From the NCBI RefSeq assembly GCF_004365705.1, contig NZ_SOBN01000001.1, positions 744,001-808,000 of the forward strand: a DNA stretch of 64,000 nucleotides. The letters are read 5' to 3'. The translations under genes were made by a program, and so were the position numbers. Within the stretch, counting starts at the first letter, position 1. Every line of letters begins with the position of its first letter. The notes under the pieces were generated by a model. The model was not told where the DNA came from, did not search any database, and was given only the letters and a program-made list of their open reading frames with translations. The stretch comes from Streptomyces sp. 846.5 (GTDB taxonomy: Bacteria; Actinomycetota; Actinomycetes; Streptomycetales; Streptomycetaceae). Positions 26,691-35,804 of this stretch are shown here, piece after piece.

Positions 26691-27815
26691 TCACCCCAAC
26701 GTGGCCTCAAAAGGCGACCACGCCTCCGCCAGCGGCTCCGGCCTCTCACACCGGGAACTGACCCCACGAAACGCCCCGGCCGCCGCCGAGTCGGTAACTG
26801 CCGCCATGGTCTCCAGAACGTGCTGCGCCAGCTCGCCAGAGGCACGGTGCGGGCGCTCCCCCCGCAGCGCACGGGCCATCTCCAGGACTCCGATCCCGCG
26901 TCCAGCGGTTGTGCCGCCGACCCGCAGCTCGCGCCAGTCCTCGTCCGCGCCGCCGCGCACCCGCAGCACCCCGTCAAAGGTGTTGGGGTCGGGGATCTCC
27001 AGGGTGCCCTCGGTGCCGGTGACCTCGAACTGGATCCGGGGCAGCGCCGAGTCGAAGCTGAAGGTGGTCGCCGCGGTGGCGCCGCGTTCGAAGTCCAGCA
27101 GCGCGGTGACGTGCGTGGGCACCTCGACGGCGAAGCCGGTCCCGGCCCGCGGCCCGGAGCCGATGACCCGTTCGGCCCGGCCCTGCCTGGCCGTGGCGGC
27201 GACCTGGGACACCGGTCCCAGCAGCGCGACCAGGGCGGTGAGGTAGTACGGCCCCAGGTCGAACAGGGGCCCGGCGCCGTACTGGAACAGGAATTCGGGG
27301 CTGGGGTGCCAGCGCTCGGGCCCGAAGTTCATCACCGCGGTGTTGGCGGCCACCGGGGTCCCGATCTGACCTGCGGCGATGGCCCGGAGGGCGCTCTGCA
27401 GACCGGCGCCGAGGAAAGTGTCGGGAGCGCTCCCGACCCGCAGGCCGCGAGCTGCCGCTTCCGCGAGCAGCTTCTCGCCCTCGACCGGGTCCAGCGCGAG
27501 CGGCTTCTCGCCGTAGACGTGCTTTCCGGCCTCCAGCGCGGCCTGCGCAACCGCGGTGTGGGCGGCCGGAATGGTCAGGTTGACGACCAGTTCGACCTCG
27601 GGCCGGGCCAGCACGCTGTCCAGGTCGCCGGAGAACGGGACGCCGTACTCCTCGGCGGCGGCCCGGGCCCGCTCGGTGTCCAGGTCGGCGATGCCGACGA
27701 CCTGCACGTCCGGGAAGGTGGTGAGGTTGCGCAGGTACTGGGTGCTGATGACGCCCGCGCCGACCAGGGCGACGCCGACGGGGCCGGATCGGGTGACGGT
27801 CATGCTGCCGGTCAT
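26691..27815 (-). CDS. Gfo/Idh/MocA-family oxidoreductase
   Basis: A 374-residue NAD(P)-dependent sugar dehydrogenase. Rossmann motif VALVGAGVISTQYL, the EKPLAL motif in HVYGEKPLALDPVEG, and a C-terminal sheet domain with FQYGAGPLFDLGPYYLTALVALLGPV, the family-type catalytic region. It starts on the stop of the upstream isomerase (ATGA overlap), so it is the last gene of a four-gene operon for oxidation and isomerisation of a sugar or cyclitol. Confidence 0.9.
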   Translation of the reverse strand: MTGSMTVTRSGPVGVALVGAGVISTQYLRNLTTFPDVQVVGIADLDTERARAAAEEYGVPFSGDLDSVLARPEVELVVNLTIPAAHTAVAQAALEAGKHVYGEKPLALDPVEGEKLLAEAAARGLRVGSAPDTFLGAGLQSALRAIAAGQIGTPVAANTAVMNFGPERWHPSPEFLFQYGAGPLFDLGPYYLTALVALLGPVSQVAATARQGRAERVIGSGPRAGTGFAVEVPTHVTALLDFERGATAATTFSFDSALPRIQFEVTGTEGTLEIPDPNTFDGVLRVRGGADEDWRELRVGGTTAGRGIGVLEMARALRGERPHRASGELAQHVLETMAAVTDSAAAGAFRGVSSRCERPEPLAEAWSPFEATLG

Positions 27816-28567
27816 GCCTCGGCCTCCAGCGCGGTGAGGTAGCGGCGGCTGTCGGCGATGGCCTCGATGATGTCGGTGGCGCACTGGTCGAGCTCGACGA
27901 TCCGCCAGGCGTCGGCGGGTGCGGCGGCGAGGATCGCGGGCACCGGCATGGCGCCGGCGCCGACCGCGGTGTGCGGCTCGCCCTTGACGATCGGGCCGTC
28001 CTTGACGTGCAGCGCCTTCACCCGGTCGCCGAGACCTCCGAGGACCACCGGGACGTCGGCGCCGCCGACGGCGGCCCAGTAGGTGTCGACCTCCAGGAAG
28101 ACCTGGGGGTCGAGCAGGTCCGCCAGCACCTCCAGGGCGTGCCGGCCGTTCACCCGGGGCTCGAACTCCCACCAGTGGTTGTGGTAGCCGAGCTGCAGGC
28201 CGTGGCCGGCGGCGCGCTCGGCCAGGGCGTTGAGCGTGTCCGCGGTCCGGGTCAGGCCCGCGGTGCCGGTGAACTCCTCCTCGGCGATGCCGGCCGGGAC
28301 GATGACCAGGCCGGTGCCGAGGACCGCGGCCGCGTCGAACACGGCGTCGGCCTCGGTCTCGGTGCCGAGCAGGTCCATGGCGTGGACGCTGGACACGGCC
28401 AGCCCCAGGTCGTCGGCGACCTTGCGGAAGCCGTGCGGGTCCTCGGTGGGCCGGAACGGCTCCACCGCGCCGAACCCGGCGTCGGCGATCCGGCGCAGCA
28501 CGCCGTCGCGGTCGTCGGAGATCAGCTCGCGGACGGAGTAGAGCTGGACGGAGAGCGGGTGGGTCAT
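27812..28567 (-). CDS. Sugar phosphate isomerase/epimerase-like TIM barrel (AP endonuclease 2 family)
   Basis: A 251-residue xylose-isomerase-like TIM barrel: LSVQLYSVRELISDD, GLAVSSVHA, LGYHNHWWEFEP (metal His/Glu), FLEVDTYWAAVGG, KALHVKDGPI and IVELDQCATDI. Metal ligands at the ends of the barrel strands are present. Members act on inosose, 3-keto or related sugars. GTG/ATG overlap with the following dehydrogenase shows coupling. Exact substrate unknown. Confidence 0.88.
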   Translation of the reverse strand: MTHPLSVQLYSVRELISDDRDGVLRRIADAGFGAVEPFRPTEDPHGFRKVADDLGLAVSSVHAMDLLGTETEADAVFDAAAVLGTGLVIVPAGIAEEEFTGTAGLTRTADTLNALAERAAGHGLQLGYHNHWWEFEPRVNGRHALEVLADLLDPQVFLEVDTYWAAVGGADVPVVLGGLGDRVKALHVKDGPIVKGEPHTAVGAGAMPVPAILAAAPADAWRIVELDQCATDIIEAIADSRRYLTALEAEA

Positions 28568-28623
28568 CTCTGGTGCGCTCCTCGGGACACAGTGAAGGAT
28601 TTAGGCAGGTCAGATACAGGGGT

Positions 28624-29544
28624 TCAGGCGACGATCAGTGGGCGCAGGGTGCGGTGGGCGACGATCAGGCCCTGCTTGACCTTCTCCTCGGTGCCGCCCC
28701 AGACCGGGTCCTCGTGCTCGACCGAGAGCGTCCCGGTGAAGCCGCCCTCGTAGAGGGTGTCGACGACGGCGCGCCAGTCGACGTCGCCGAGGCCGGGGAC
28801 GCGGTAGCGCCACCAGCCGACGTCCCAGGGGTTGTCGCGCTCCAGGGTCTTGCCGAAGAAGCCGTAGCGGTTGCGGGCGCGCGGGTCGAGCTGGGCGTCC
28901 TTGGCCTGGGCGTGCGGGATCCGGTCGACGTAGGGGCGCAGCGCCTCGACCGGGTCGATGCCGAGCCACATCAGGTGGGAGGGGTCGTAGTTGAGGTAGA
29001 AGCCGAGCGAGAACATCCACTCCCACAGTTCCGGGGAGTAGGCGAGGTTGCCCGGGTAGCCGTCCGGGTGCCAGCCCTCCATCACGCAGTTCTCGATGAT
29101 GAGCTTGACGCCGCGTTCGGTCGCGTAGTCGACCAGCGGCGGCAGCACCTTGTCGCCGATCGCGAGGTTCTCCTTGACGGAGCGTCCGGGGTCGCGGCCG
29201 ATGAAGGTGCCGACGTAGGGGACGCCGAGCAGCGCGGCGGCGTCGATGTTGCGGCGCAGGTGCTCGGCGATCTCGGCGCGGCGGCGCTCGTCGGGGTGCA
29301 GGTTGTTCTCGTAGTAGGCGAAGGCGGAGATCTCCACGCCGTGCTGGTCGAACAGTGCCTTGACCTGCTCGGCGCCGTCCCGGTCCAGGGCGGCGACGTC
29401 GAGGTGGCTGGCTTCGAAGTCCCGTGACCCGGTGGACGGCCAGGTGGCCACCTCCAGCGCGTCGTAGTCGTGGGCGGCGGCCCAGGGGACGATCTGCTCC
29501 AGGGTGAGCTGGGGCAGGCAGGCGGTCAGGAATCCCAGTTTCAT
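28624..29544 (-). CDS. Sugar phosphate isomerase/epimerase-like TIM barrel (IolE-like)
   Basis: A 306-residue second member of the xylose-isomerase-like TIM-barrel family. Visible blocks: EQIVPWAAAHDYDALEVATWP, VEISAFAYYENNLHPDE, PYVGTFIGRDP, LIIENCVMEGWHPDG, YLNYDPSHLMWLGIDP, IPHAQAKDAQL and LSVEHEDPVWGG; the Glu/Asp/His metal ligands are retained. Start codon overlaps the stop of the upstream dehydrogenase by 4 nt. Likely in the same sugar pathway. Confidence 0.9.
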   Translation of the reverse strand: MKLGFLTACLPQLTLEQIVPWAAAHDYDALEVATWPSTGSRDFEASHLDVAALDRDGAEQVKALFDQHGVEISAFAYYENNLHPDERRRAEIAEHLRRNIDAAALLGVPYVGTFIGRDPGRSVKENLAIGDKVLPPLVDYATERGVKLIIENCVMEGWHPDGYPGNLAYSPELWEWMFSLGFYLNYDPSHLMWLGIDPVEALRPYVDRIPHAQAKDAQLDPRARNRYGFFGKTLERDNPWDVGWWRYRVPGLGDVDWRAVVDTLYEGGFTGTLSVEHEDPVWGGTEEKVKQGLIVAHRTLRPLIVA

Positions 29545-30671
29545 ACGGGTACCTCGGTCCAGGAGCGGGTGTGGGCGGAGTCGAGGACGGCGTCGGTGAT
29601 GGCCGCGGTGCGGGCGGCGTCGGCGAAGCCGGGGTGGCGGACCTCGCCGCCGCGTACGGCGTCGTGCACGTCGCGGACGAAGGCGGCGAAGCAGTCGTGG
29701 TAGCCGAGCGGGTGGCCGGGGGGCAGCGTGGAGAGCCGGGCCGCGTCCGGGGCCAGCAGGGCGGCGTCGCGACTGAGCACCTCGGTGCTCTCGCGGCGGC
29801 CCAGCAGCAGCGTCTCCGGGTTCTCCTGGTCGAAGGTGACGCTGGCTCCGGCCGCGTCGACCTCCAGCCAGAGCCGGTTCTTGCGGCCCGGCGAGACCTG
29901 GGAGACCAACAGCGAGCCGGAGGCACCCCGGTCGGTGCGGAACAGCAGGTGAGCGGCGTCCTCTGTGGTGACGGCCTGCCGGTCCCCCGCACCACCGGCG
30001 GCGAGTGCGCTGAAGGTGCCGCTCATGGCGGCGCTGCGCTCGCCGTGGACGGTCGCGGTGGAGGCGACCAGCTCGGTGATGCGGTGTCCGGTGATCCACT
30101 CGGCGAGGTCGCACCAGTGCGAGCCGATGTCGGCGAAGGCCCTGGAGGGTCCTCCGACGACCGGGTCGACCCGCCAGTTGCTGTCGGCGGGGTCGGCGAG
30201 CCAGTCCTGGAGGTAGTGGCCGTGCAGCAGGTGCACCGCGCCCAGCGCCCCGGACCGCACCCTGGCCCTGGCCTCGGCGGCCATCGGATGGTAGCGGTAG
30301 ACGAACGGCACCGCCGCCACCACGCCCTGCCCGGCGGCGAGCCGGGTCAGTTCGGCGGCCTCCGCCGCCGAGGTGGCCAGCGGCTTCTCGCAGACCACGT
30401 GCTTGCCGGCCCGCAGTGCGAGCTCGGCCAGCGGGCGGTGCAGTCCGTTGGGCGTGCAGATGTGCACGATGTCGACCTCGTCGCTGACGACCAGGTCCTC
30501 GGAGGTGTCATAGGCGCGCTCGACGCCCAGCTCCGCCGCCGCGGCCTTGCCGCGCTCCGGGGTGGACGCGGAGACACCGACCAGTCGGGCCCCCGCCCGT
30601 CGGACGGCGTCCGCGTGGACCCGGGCGACCATGCCTGCTCCGGCGATGGCGACCCGGAGTTGACCGTGCAT
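29541..30671 (-). CDS. Gfo/Idh/MocA-family oxidoreductase
   Basis: A 376-residue NAD(P)-dependent dehydrogenase, first gene of the operon. Rossmann motif VAIAGAGMVARVHADAV, VDIVHICTPNGLH, VVCEKPLATSAAEA and AFADIGSHWCDLAEWITG. Start MHGQLRV has AAGGAG 11 nt upstream. It is divergent from the ROK regulator, which probably controls the whole operon. The two dehydrogenase/isomerase pairs suggest oxidation to a keto-sugar followed by rearrangement. Confidence 0.9.
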   Translation of the reverse strand: MHGQLRVAIAGAGMVARVHADAVRRAGARLVGVSASTPERGKAAAAELGVERAYDTSEDLVVSDEVDIVHICTPNGLHRPLAELALRAGKHVVCEKPLATSAAEAAELTRLAAGQGVVAAVPFVYRYHPMAAEARARVRSGALGAVHLLHGHYLQDWLADPADSNWRVDPVVGGPSRAFADIGSHWCDLAEWITGHRITELVASTATVHGERSAAMSGTFSALAAGGAGDRQAVTTEDAAHLLFRTDRGASGSLLVSQVSPGRKNRLWLEVDAAGASVTFDQENPETLLLGRRESTEVLSRDAALLAPDAARLSTLPPGHPLGYHDCFAAFVRDVHDAVRGGEVRHPGFADAARTAAITDAVLDSAHTRSWTEVPV

Positions 30672-30724
30672 CACAGCGCGGCTCCTTTCCGATTCGTCAG
30701 AACCGTAATCCCGTGGGTATCCGC

Positions 30725-30752
30725 TTGACAATGACGCGATTTACGCTAACTT
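30725..30752 (+). promoter_or_regulatory. Putative promoter of the ROK gene
   Basis: TTGACA (30725-30730), 16-nt spacer, TAACTT (30747-30752). About 45 nt before the chosen ROK start and between two divergent genes. Confidence 0.5.
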
Positions 30753-30796
30753 CTGGCATAAATAGCGGGCCGAGCATGCGGGTGCGGGTGGGGCTG

Positions 30797-31975
30797 ATGA
30801 GCACGATCGACGCGCGGCAGTACACGGCCTTGAGCGAGGTGGCCCGGCTGGTGGCCTCCGGCGCCGCCGGGACCAGGAGCGCCCTCGCCACCGCGACCGG
30901 GATGTCCAGGGCCACCGTGTCGCAGCGGGTGGACACCCTGATCGGGGCTGGGCTGCTGCTGGACGGCGAGCCCGCGAGCGCGGCGCGCGGCCGGCCGCCG
31001 CTGACCCTGCGGCTCAATCCGCTGACCGGGACGGTCGTCGCGGTGGACCTCGGCGCCACCCACTGCCGGGTGCTGCTCACCGACCTGGGCGGCGCCCCGC
31101 TGGCCGAGACCGCCGCGAGCATCGCCATCGGCGAGGGCCCGGCGCCGATCCTTACCCGGGTCGACACCCTGCTGCGGGCCCTGCTGGAGCAGTGCGGCCG
31201 GAAGACCTCCGATGTCCGGGCGATCAGCGTGGGCGTGCCCGGACCGGTCGACTTCGCCACCGGCACCCCGGTCCGTCCGCCGATCATGCCGGGCTGGGAC
31301 GGCTACCCGGTCCCCTCCTTCTTCGCCGAGGCCTACGACGCGCCGGTACTGGTGGACAACGACGTGAACCTGATGGCCCTCGGCGAGTACGCGCACCGCG
31401 ACGCGGTCAAGCACCTGCTCTACGTCAAGGTCGGCACCGGCATCGGCTGCGGCATCGTCTCCGGCGGCGAGCTGCACCGCGGCGCGGCCGGGGCCGCCGG
31501 GGACATCGGCCATGTCCGGGTGCCCGGCCACGAGGACGTGCCCTGCCACTGCGGCAACACCGGCTGCATCGAGGCCGTCGCCTCCGGCGGAGCGCTGGTC
31601 GCGGCGCTGCGCGAGGCCGGCTGCGAGGTGCACACCACCCGGGACGTGGTCCGGCTCAGCAGTGAGGGCAACGCCCTGGCCCGGCGTCAGGTCCGGCTGG
31701 CCGGGCAGCGGCTCGGCGAGGTGCTGGCCACCGCGGTGAGCTTCCACAACCCCGACCTGATCGTCATCGGCGGCAGCCTGGCCGAGCTGCACGAGGACCT
31801 GCTCGCCGAGATCCGCGGCGTGGTCTACCGACGGGCGCTGCCGCTGGCCACCCGCAGCCTGGCCATTGAGACCTCGCTGCTGGCCGGACGCGCAGGGGTC
31901 GAGGGCGCGAGCCGGCTGGCACTGCGTCACCTGCTCTCCCCCACCGGCCTGGCCCGGCTGCTGGGCACCGCCTGA
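30797..31975 (+). CDS. ROK-family transcriptional regulator
   Basis: A 392-residue NagC/XylR-type regulator. The N-terminal winged helix SEVARLVASGAAGTRSALATATGMSRATVSQRVDTLIGAGLLLDGE is followed by the ROK sugar-kinase-like domain: VVAVDLGATHCRVLL, VGVPGPVDFATG, VDNDVNLMALGE, VKVGTGIGCGIV and the zinc motif CHCGNTGCIEAVASG. Divergent from the sugar-oxidation operon, so a sugar of that pathway is the probable inducer. ATG 30797 chosen; upstream in-frame ATGs lie at 30776 and earlier. Confidence 0.9.
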   Translation: MSTIDARQYTALSEVARLVASGAAGTRSALATATGMSRATVSQRVDTLIGAGLLLDGEPASAARGRPPLTLRLNPLTGTVVAVDLGATHCRVLLTDLGGAPLAETAASIAIGEGPAPILTRVDTLLRALLEQCGRKTSDVRAISVGVPGPVDFATGTPVRPPIMPGWDGYPVPSFFAEAYDAPVLVDNDVNLMALGEYAHRDAVKHLLYVKVGTGIGCGIVSGGELHRGAAGAAGDIGHVRVPGHEDVPCHCGNTGCIEAVASGGALVAALREAGCEVHTTRDVVRLSSEGNALARRQVRLAGQRLGEVLATAVSFHNPDLIVIGGSLAELHEDLLAEIRGVVYRRALPLATRSLAIETSLLAGRAGVEGASRLALRHLLSPTGLARLLGTA

Positions 31976-32385
31976 CCGGCGGGAACCCCGTACTTCCGGA
32001 CCGTCTCCCGGACCCTCCAAGTTAACTGACGGATAATCAGATCCTGACGCACCGTCATTGACTTCTCGCGGCACGGGACGGATCCTCTCCCCACCGCACC
32101 CGCCGTGGCGGCTCGACAGGTACCCGGAACCACCAGTCCGGGACCACCGGTCGGGACCGCCACCCGCCGTGCGCCACCACCACGGACTCCACCACGGACT
32201 CCACAGTCAGGATTTCTCTCGTCACGGTTCCACGGAGTGCCCGCACCGCCTCCGTGCTGGGCGCGCCCACGCGCGCCCCAGGGGCCGGTCCGGCCCCCAG
32301 CGCTCCGCACAGCGCCCCCACGCTGATTCAGCATGCCCTCCGCCGCCCCGGCCGGCATGCCCCCACCCCTCTGCGGAGGTTCGTC
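31976..32385 (+). other. Gene-free leader of the cholesterol oxidase gene
   Basis: A 410-nt region with no convincing gene. It contains a perfect tandem duplication of a 12-nt unit CCACCACGGACT (32177-32200), and two adjacent hairpins: GGGCGCGC-CCAC-GCGCGCCC (32259-32278) and GGGGCCG-GTC-CGGCCCC (32281-32297). The hairpins may be a terminator or a structured 5' leader. GCGGAGG before the next ATG is the ribosome binding site. Confidence 0.5.
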
Positions 32386-34131
32386 ATGGCTCCATCCGAA
32401 TCCGATCAGCCGTCCCGCCTGTCCCGCCGCACCTTTCTCGGCGCCGCCGGTGCCACCGCCGCGCTCTCCGGTCTCAGCTGGACGCCCGCGTTCAGGGTCA
32501 CCCCCGCCGAGGCGGCCACCGCGGCCCCGCCCTCGTTCCCCAGCGGCATCAGCGTTTACCAGCAGGCGTGGACCAACTGGTCCGGGGAGATCGTCCTCAG
32601 CCCGCAGTGGACCTGTGCGCCGGCCACCCCCGCCGATGTGGTCACCCTCGCCAACTGGGCCCACGCGCAGGGCTGGAAGATCCGCGCCAAGGGCATGGGC
32701 CACGGCTGGTCGCCGCTGCTGGAGCCCAGCGGCGCCACCGGGAACATCCTGCTGGTCGACACCACCCAGCACCTCACCGCCGTCACCGTCAACAGCGGCA
32801 GCCCGGCGAGCGTCACCGCCCAGGCCGGCATCTCCATGCTCAACCTGCTCACCGCGCTGGAGAACGCGGGTTACGGGCTCACCCACACCCCCGCCCCCGG
32901 CGACCTCAGCCTGGGCGGCGTGCTGGCCATCGACGGCCACGGCAGCGCGGTTCCGGCCACCGGCGAAACCCTGACCACCGGGCACACCTTCGGCTCGGTC
33001 AGCAACCTGGTCACCTCGCTGACCGCGGTGGTCTGGGACTCCGCCCAGAGCGCCTACGTCCTCAAGACCTTCCAGCGCAGCGACCCCGACATCGCCGCCT
33101 TCCTGGTCCACCTCGGCCGGGCCTTCGTCACCGAGGCCACCCTGCGGGTCGGCGCCAACGTCCGGCTGCGCTGCCAGAGCAGCTACACCACCAACGTCGG
33201 CACCCTGTTCGCCCCGCCCGCCTCGGCCGGGTCCAGTTCCTTCGCCGCGCTGGTCAACCAGAGCGGGCGGGTGGAGACCATCTGGTTCCCCTTCACCACC
33301 GTGCCCTGGCTCAAGGTCTGGTCGGTGGCCCCCAGCAAGCCGCTGTTCTCCGTGGAGAACGAGAGTCCGTTCCCGTTCAGCTTCGCCGACTCCGTCAGCA
33401 CCCAGGAGTCCGCCCTCATCGCCAAGATCGTCGCCGGCGACGTCTCGGTCACGCCGAGCTTCGAGAACCTGGAGATGAGCATCGTCGGCTCCGGGCTGAT
33501 CGTCACCGGCACCTGGGACATCTGGGGCTGGGCCAAGAACTCCCAGCTGTACGTCAGGCCGACCACGCTCCAGGTCACCGCGAACGGCTACGCCATCCTC
33601 TGCGCCAGAGCCGATGTGCAGCGGGTGGTCAGCGAGTTCTACACCTACCTCAACAACGCGCTGACGACCTATCAGGCCAAGGGCCAGTACCCGATGAACG
33701 GCCCCTGGGAGGTCCGGGTCACCGGCCTGGACAACGCGGCCGACTGCGGGGTGGCCGGGGCCGTGCAGCCGCTGCTCAGCGCGCTGCGTCCGCGACCGGA
33801 CCACCCGGGCTGGGACACCGCGGTGTGGATGGACCTGCTGACCATCCCCGGCACCCCGCAGTCCCAGCAGTTCTACCGGGAGACCGAGCAGTGGGTGCTC
33901 TCCAACTACAGCGGCAGCTACGCCGCGGTCCGCCCCGAGTGGTCCAAGGGCTGGGCCTACTCGGGCACCGCCGCCTGGGCGGACTCGACCATCATGGGCA
34001 CCACCATCCCCGCCGCCTACCGCGCCGGGCAGCCGTCCGGCAGCAACTGGGACACCGCACTGTCTATCCTCGACAGCTACGACCCCGGCCGGATCTACAG
34101 CAACACCTTCCTGGACGGCCTGATGCCGTAG
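32386..34131 (+). CDS. Class II (covalent FAD) cholesterol oxidase, Tat-exported
   Basis: A 581-residue flavoprotein oxidising cholesterol to cholest-4-en-3-one with release of hydrogen peroxide. Twin-arginine signal SRRTFLGAAGATAALSG (about 13-29). FAD domain of the VAO/PCMH type: CAPATPADVVTLANWAHAQGWKIRAKGMGHGW; His106 in MGHGW matches the histidine that binds FAD covalently in the Brevibacterium type II enzyme. PAPGDLSLGGVLAIDGHGSAVP is the second FAD block. The C-terminal half fits the cholesterol oxidase substrate-binding domain (PF09129). Start chosen by GGAGG and the Tat motif. Confidence 0.9.
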   Translation: MAPSESDQPSRLSRRTFLGAAGATAALSGLSWTPAFRVTPAEAATAAPPSFPSGISVYQQAWTNWSGEIVLSPQWTCAPATPADVVTLANWAHAQGWKIRAKGMGHGWSPLLEPSGATGNILLVDTTQHLTAVTVNSGSPASVTAQAGISMLNLLTALENAGYGLTHTPAPGDLSLGGVLAIDGHGSAVPATGETLTTGHTFGSVSNLVTSLTAVVWDSAQSAYVLKTFQRSDPDIAAFLVHLGRAFVTEATLRVGANVRLRCQSSYTTNVGTLFAPPASAGSSSFAALVNQSGRVETIWFPFTTVPWLKVWSVAPSKPLFSVENESPFPFSFADSVSTQESALIAKIVAGDVSVTPSFENLEMSIVGSGLIVTGTWDIWGWAKNSQLYVRPTTLQVTANGYAILCARADVQRVVSEFYTYLNNALTTYQAKGQYPMNGPWEVRVTGLDNAADCGVAGAVQPLLSALRPRPDHPGWDTAVWMDLLTIPGTPQSQQFYRETEQWVLSNYSGSYAAVRPEWSKGWAYSGTAAWADSTIMGTTIPAAYRAGQPSGSNWDTALSILDSYDPGRIYSNTFLDGLMP

Positions 34132-34147
34132 GCCGGGCCGGGGGTGG

Positions 34148-34573
34148 TCAGCCGTCCCGCACCGGCGTCAGCACCAGGACCGGCAGCGGGCGGCCGGCCC
34201 GGTCCTGGTGCCGGTCGTAGCCGGAGTAGACCCGGAGCAGCAGCGGCCACAGCCGGTCCCGCTCCCCGCCCACGGCCTCGTGGGCGGCGACCCGGATCCG
34301 GCTGCGGCGGTACTGGATCTCGGCCTGGTCGGCAGCCATCAGGTTGTAGTACCAGCCGGGCCGGTGCGGGGCTCCGTTGTCGGAGGCCACGACGACATAG
34401 CGCCCCACGTCGCGCAGGAACACCAGGCCGTTCACCCGGCGCTCGCCGGTCCTGCGCCCGACGGTGGTGAGCAGCAGGATCGGCTGCCCGAACCACCACG
34501 CCCCGAGGACTCCGCCGGTGGCCCGGTACAGGGCGTTGCACGCCGCCAGCACCGGTCTGCTCAGAAGTCGCAC
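34148..34573 (-). CDS. Deazaflavin (F420)-dependent nitroreductase-family protein
   Basis: A 141-residue protein of the Ddn-like F420H2-dependent quinone/nitro-reductase family (TIGR00026). Typical blocks: WWFGQPILLLTTVGRRTGERRVNGLVFL, YVVVASDNGAPHRPGWYYNL and a final GYDRHQDRAGRPLPVLVLTPV. Small-molecule reduction using F420H2 is expected. GTG start, 16 nt after the upstream gene, probably co-transcribed. F420 enzymes are widespread in actinomycetes. Confidence 0.85.
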   Translation of the reverse strand: MRLLSRPVLAACNALYRATGGVLGAWWFGQPILLLTTVGRRTGERRVNGLVFLRDVGRYVVVASDNGAPHRPGWYYNLMAADQAEIQYRRSRIRVAAHEAVGGERDRLWPLLLRVYSGYDRHQDRAGRPLPVLVLTPVRDG

Positions 34574-34589
34574 GGTCTGCCGGACCCGC

Positions 34590-35195
34590 TCAGCTGCCCG
34601 GACGGAACGACTTGAAGGCGTTCATCAGGCCCTTGCGGGGGTCGTCGTCGAGGACGCGGTCGTAGTAGTAGACCGCGGAGAGGGCCAGCAGGGTGCTGAC
34701 CCGATCGTCGTGGAGGCGCAGCGAGTAGCGCGGATGGCGGGTTCCGGTGAGGCGGGCGAACTCGAACCCCTCGGACCCGGGGCCGCGGAACCTGACCCGG
34801 TAGGTGAAGAGCATGTCCATGGTGCGCTTCATCGGCGCCAGGTTCAACGGGCCGCTGTACCGGGCCCGGGTGGCCCCGGCGGGGCGTCCGGTCAGGGCGG
34901 GCAGGCCGTTCTGCTCGAAGGTCCACTGCTCACCGCCGACGACCCGGCTCTCGGTGTGGTCCACGGTGCCCAGCCGGGTCTTGTTCGCGTCCGCGGCCCA
35001 GCGGGGGGTCACCCAGCCCTCCAGGACGTCCAGGTCCGGGCCGGTGAGGACGGACAGGGCGTGGACCGAGGTGAAGACATGGTCCTTGTGCAGCCGGGCG
35101 ACCGGGGCCGGCTGCCCTTCCACGGACACCTCGAAGGTGGTGCTGTGCAGGGTGTGCCTGCTGGTCAGGGTGAGTTCGCGCAGCGTCTCGATCAC
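34590..35195 (-). CDS. Unknown protein, tubby/scramblase-like fold suspected
   Basis: A 201-residue protein with no named family that I can assign with confidence. Its pattern of beta strands with a C-terminal helix (RYSLRLHDDRVSTLLALSAVYYYDRVL) recalls LURP1/scramblase-like beta-barrels that end in a buried helix, but this is only a suspicion. A lone Trp-rich stretch (LEGWVTPRWAADANK) is notable. GTG start overlaps the stop of the 103-residue upstream gene (GTGA), so the two are translationally coupled. Confidence 0.6.
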   Translation of the reverse strand: MIETLRELTLTSRHTLHSTTFEVSVEGQPAPVARLHKDHVFTSVHALSVLTGPDLDVLEGWVTPRWAADANKTRLGTVDHTESRVVGGEQWTFEQNGLPALTGRPAGATRARYSGPLNLAPMKRTMDMLFTYRVRFRGPGSEGFEFARLTGTRHPRYSLRLHDDRVSTLLALSAVYYYDRVLDDDPRKGLMNAFKSFRPGS

Positions 35196-35503
35196 CGGCG
35201 CACCCCGCGGTCGACCGAGCGGGCCTGGTCGGTGACGGCCTGCCGGAGCCGGTCGATGAGGGGCCGGACCTGGTCGACGTCCGCACCGGCCTTGAGCTCG
35301 GCGTAGATGCGGGCGGCGATCGCGCGCTGCTCCGGGCTCTCGGTGGCCGAGCGCCACTTGGCGGCTGCGGCGTCGCCCCGGAGCGGACCGGTGCCGGGAG
35401 GGACTGCGGGAGGGGTTGCGGGCGCGGGGGCCGGGCCGCGCCGCCCGGGACGGTCGGGGAGCGGTCGGCCGCCGAGGCCGCTGCCGTGGAAGGCTGATGA
35501 CAT
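35192..35503 (-). CDS. Small proline-rich protein, unknown function
   Basis: A 103-residue protein: a Gly/Pro-rich N-terminal half (RRGPAPAPATPPAVPPGTGP) followed by a helical segment (PEQRAIAARIYAELKAGADVDQVRPLIDRLRQAVTDQARS). No known domain. Translationally coupled to the next gene. Reconstructing the site without the insertion sequence puts it 61 nt downstream of the WXG-type gene 37080-38297, on the same strand, so it was probably part of that operon. Confidence 0.6.
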   Translation of the reverse strand: MSSAFHGSGLGGRPLPDRPGRRGPAPAPATPPAVPPGTGPLRGDAAAAKWRSATESPEQRAIAARIYAELKAGADVDQVRPLIDRLRQAVTDQARSVDRGVRR

Positions 35504-35571
35504 GGGGTCGGGTCTCCGATCGTGCGGACGGGCGGGGGCGGCGGGGGCGGGGCGGGCGGCGGGTTCAGTAG

Positions 35572-35804
35572 TCCGAAGCCCTTACGGGCAGACCCTGAGT
35601 GGGTGAAAATCTGGTTGGTGGCCGTCTGGCCGACGTCGTTTCGCCTTGGCGCGTTCCGAGCCCGCGGTTCAGTAGGACGCTGGGGGTCCACCGACAGGCA
35701 CCCGGAAATGTTGCTCCGAGCACGCGAATCAGACTCTTACGCCTGCGGACCCCCGCTGGACGGCCACGCGCTCGCGGCTGTCGAGGGAGGGAGGTGCCGG
35801 GGCG
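35572..35804 (+). ncRNA. Candidate bridge RNA of the IS110 element
   Basis: The non-coding left end folds. The clearest hairpin pairs GGGGGTCC (35682-35689) with GGACCCCC (35747-35754) and CAGGC (35695-35699) with GCCTG (35741-35745), leaving a loop of about 40 nt that contains CGAATCAG (35725-35732), identical to the right boundary (37076-37083). Upstream of it GGTTCAGTAG (35666-35675) is identical to the left boundary (35562-35571). Bridge RNAs of IS110 elements carry a target loop then a donor loop with such guides, in this order. Right-guide matches are weak. Confidence 0.45.

Noticed and set aside
26691-31975. myo-Inositol catabolic operon
   Set aside because: The gene types fit, but IolB, IolC, IolD and methylmalonate-semialdehyde dehydrogenase are absent, so no specific sugar can be named.
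32177-32200. Tandem 12-nt repeat considered as the start of a repeat array or CRISPR
   Set aside because: Only two adjacent units with no spacers; most likely a local slippage duplication.
31927-33804. A 625-codon minus-strand frame opposite the cholesterol oxidase gene
   Set aside because: Compositional shadow of the oxidase gene, Gly/Val/Asp/Arg-rich, with no domain, plausible start or neighbours in frame.
32058-34220. A 720-codon plus-strand frame overlapping the cholesterol oxidase
   Set aside because: Arg/Pro/His-rich translation in the wrong frame; the Tat signal and FAD motifs are in the other frame.
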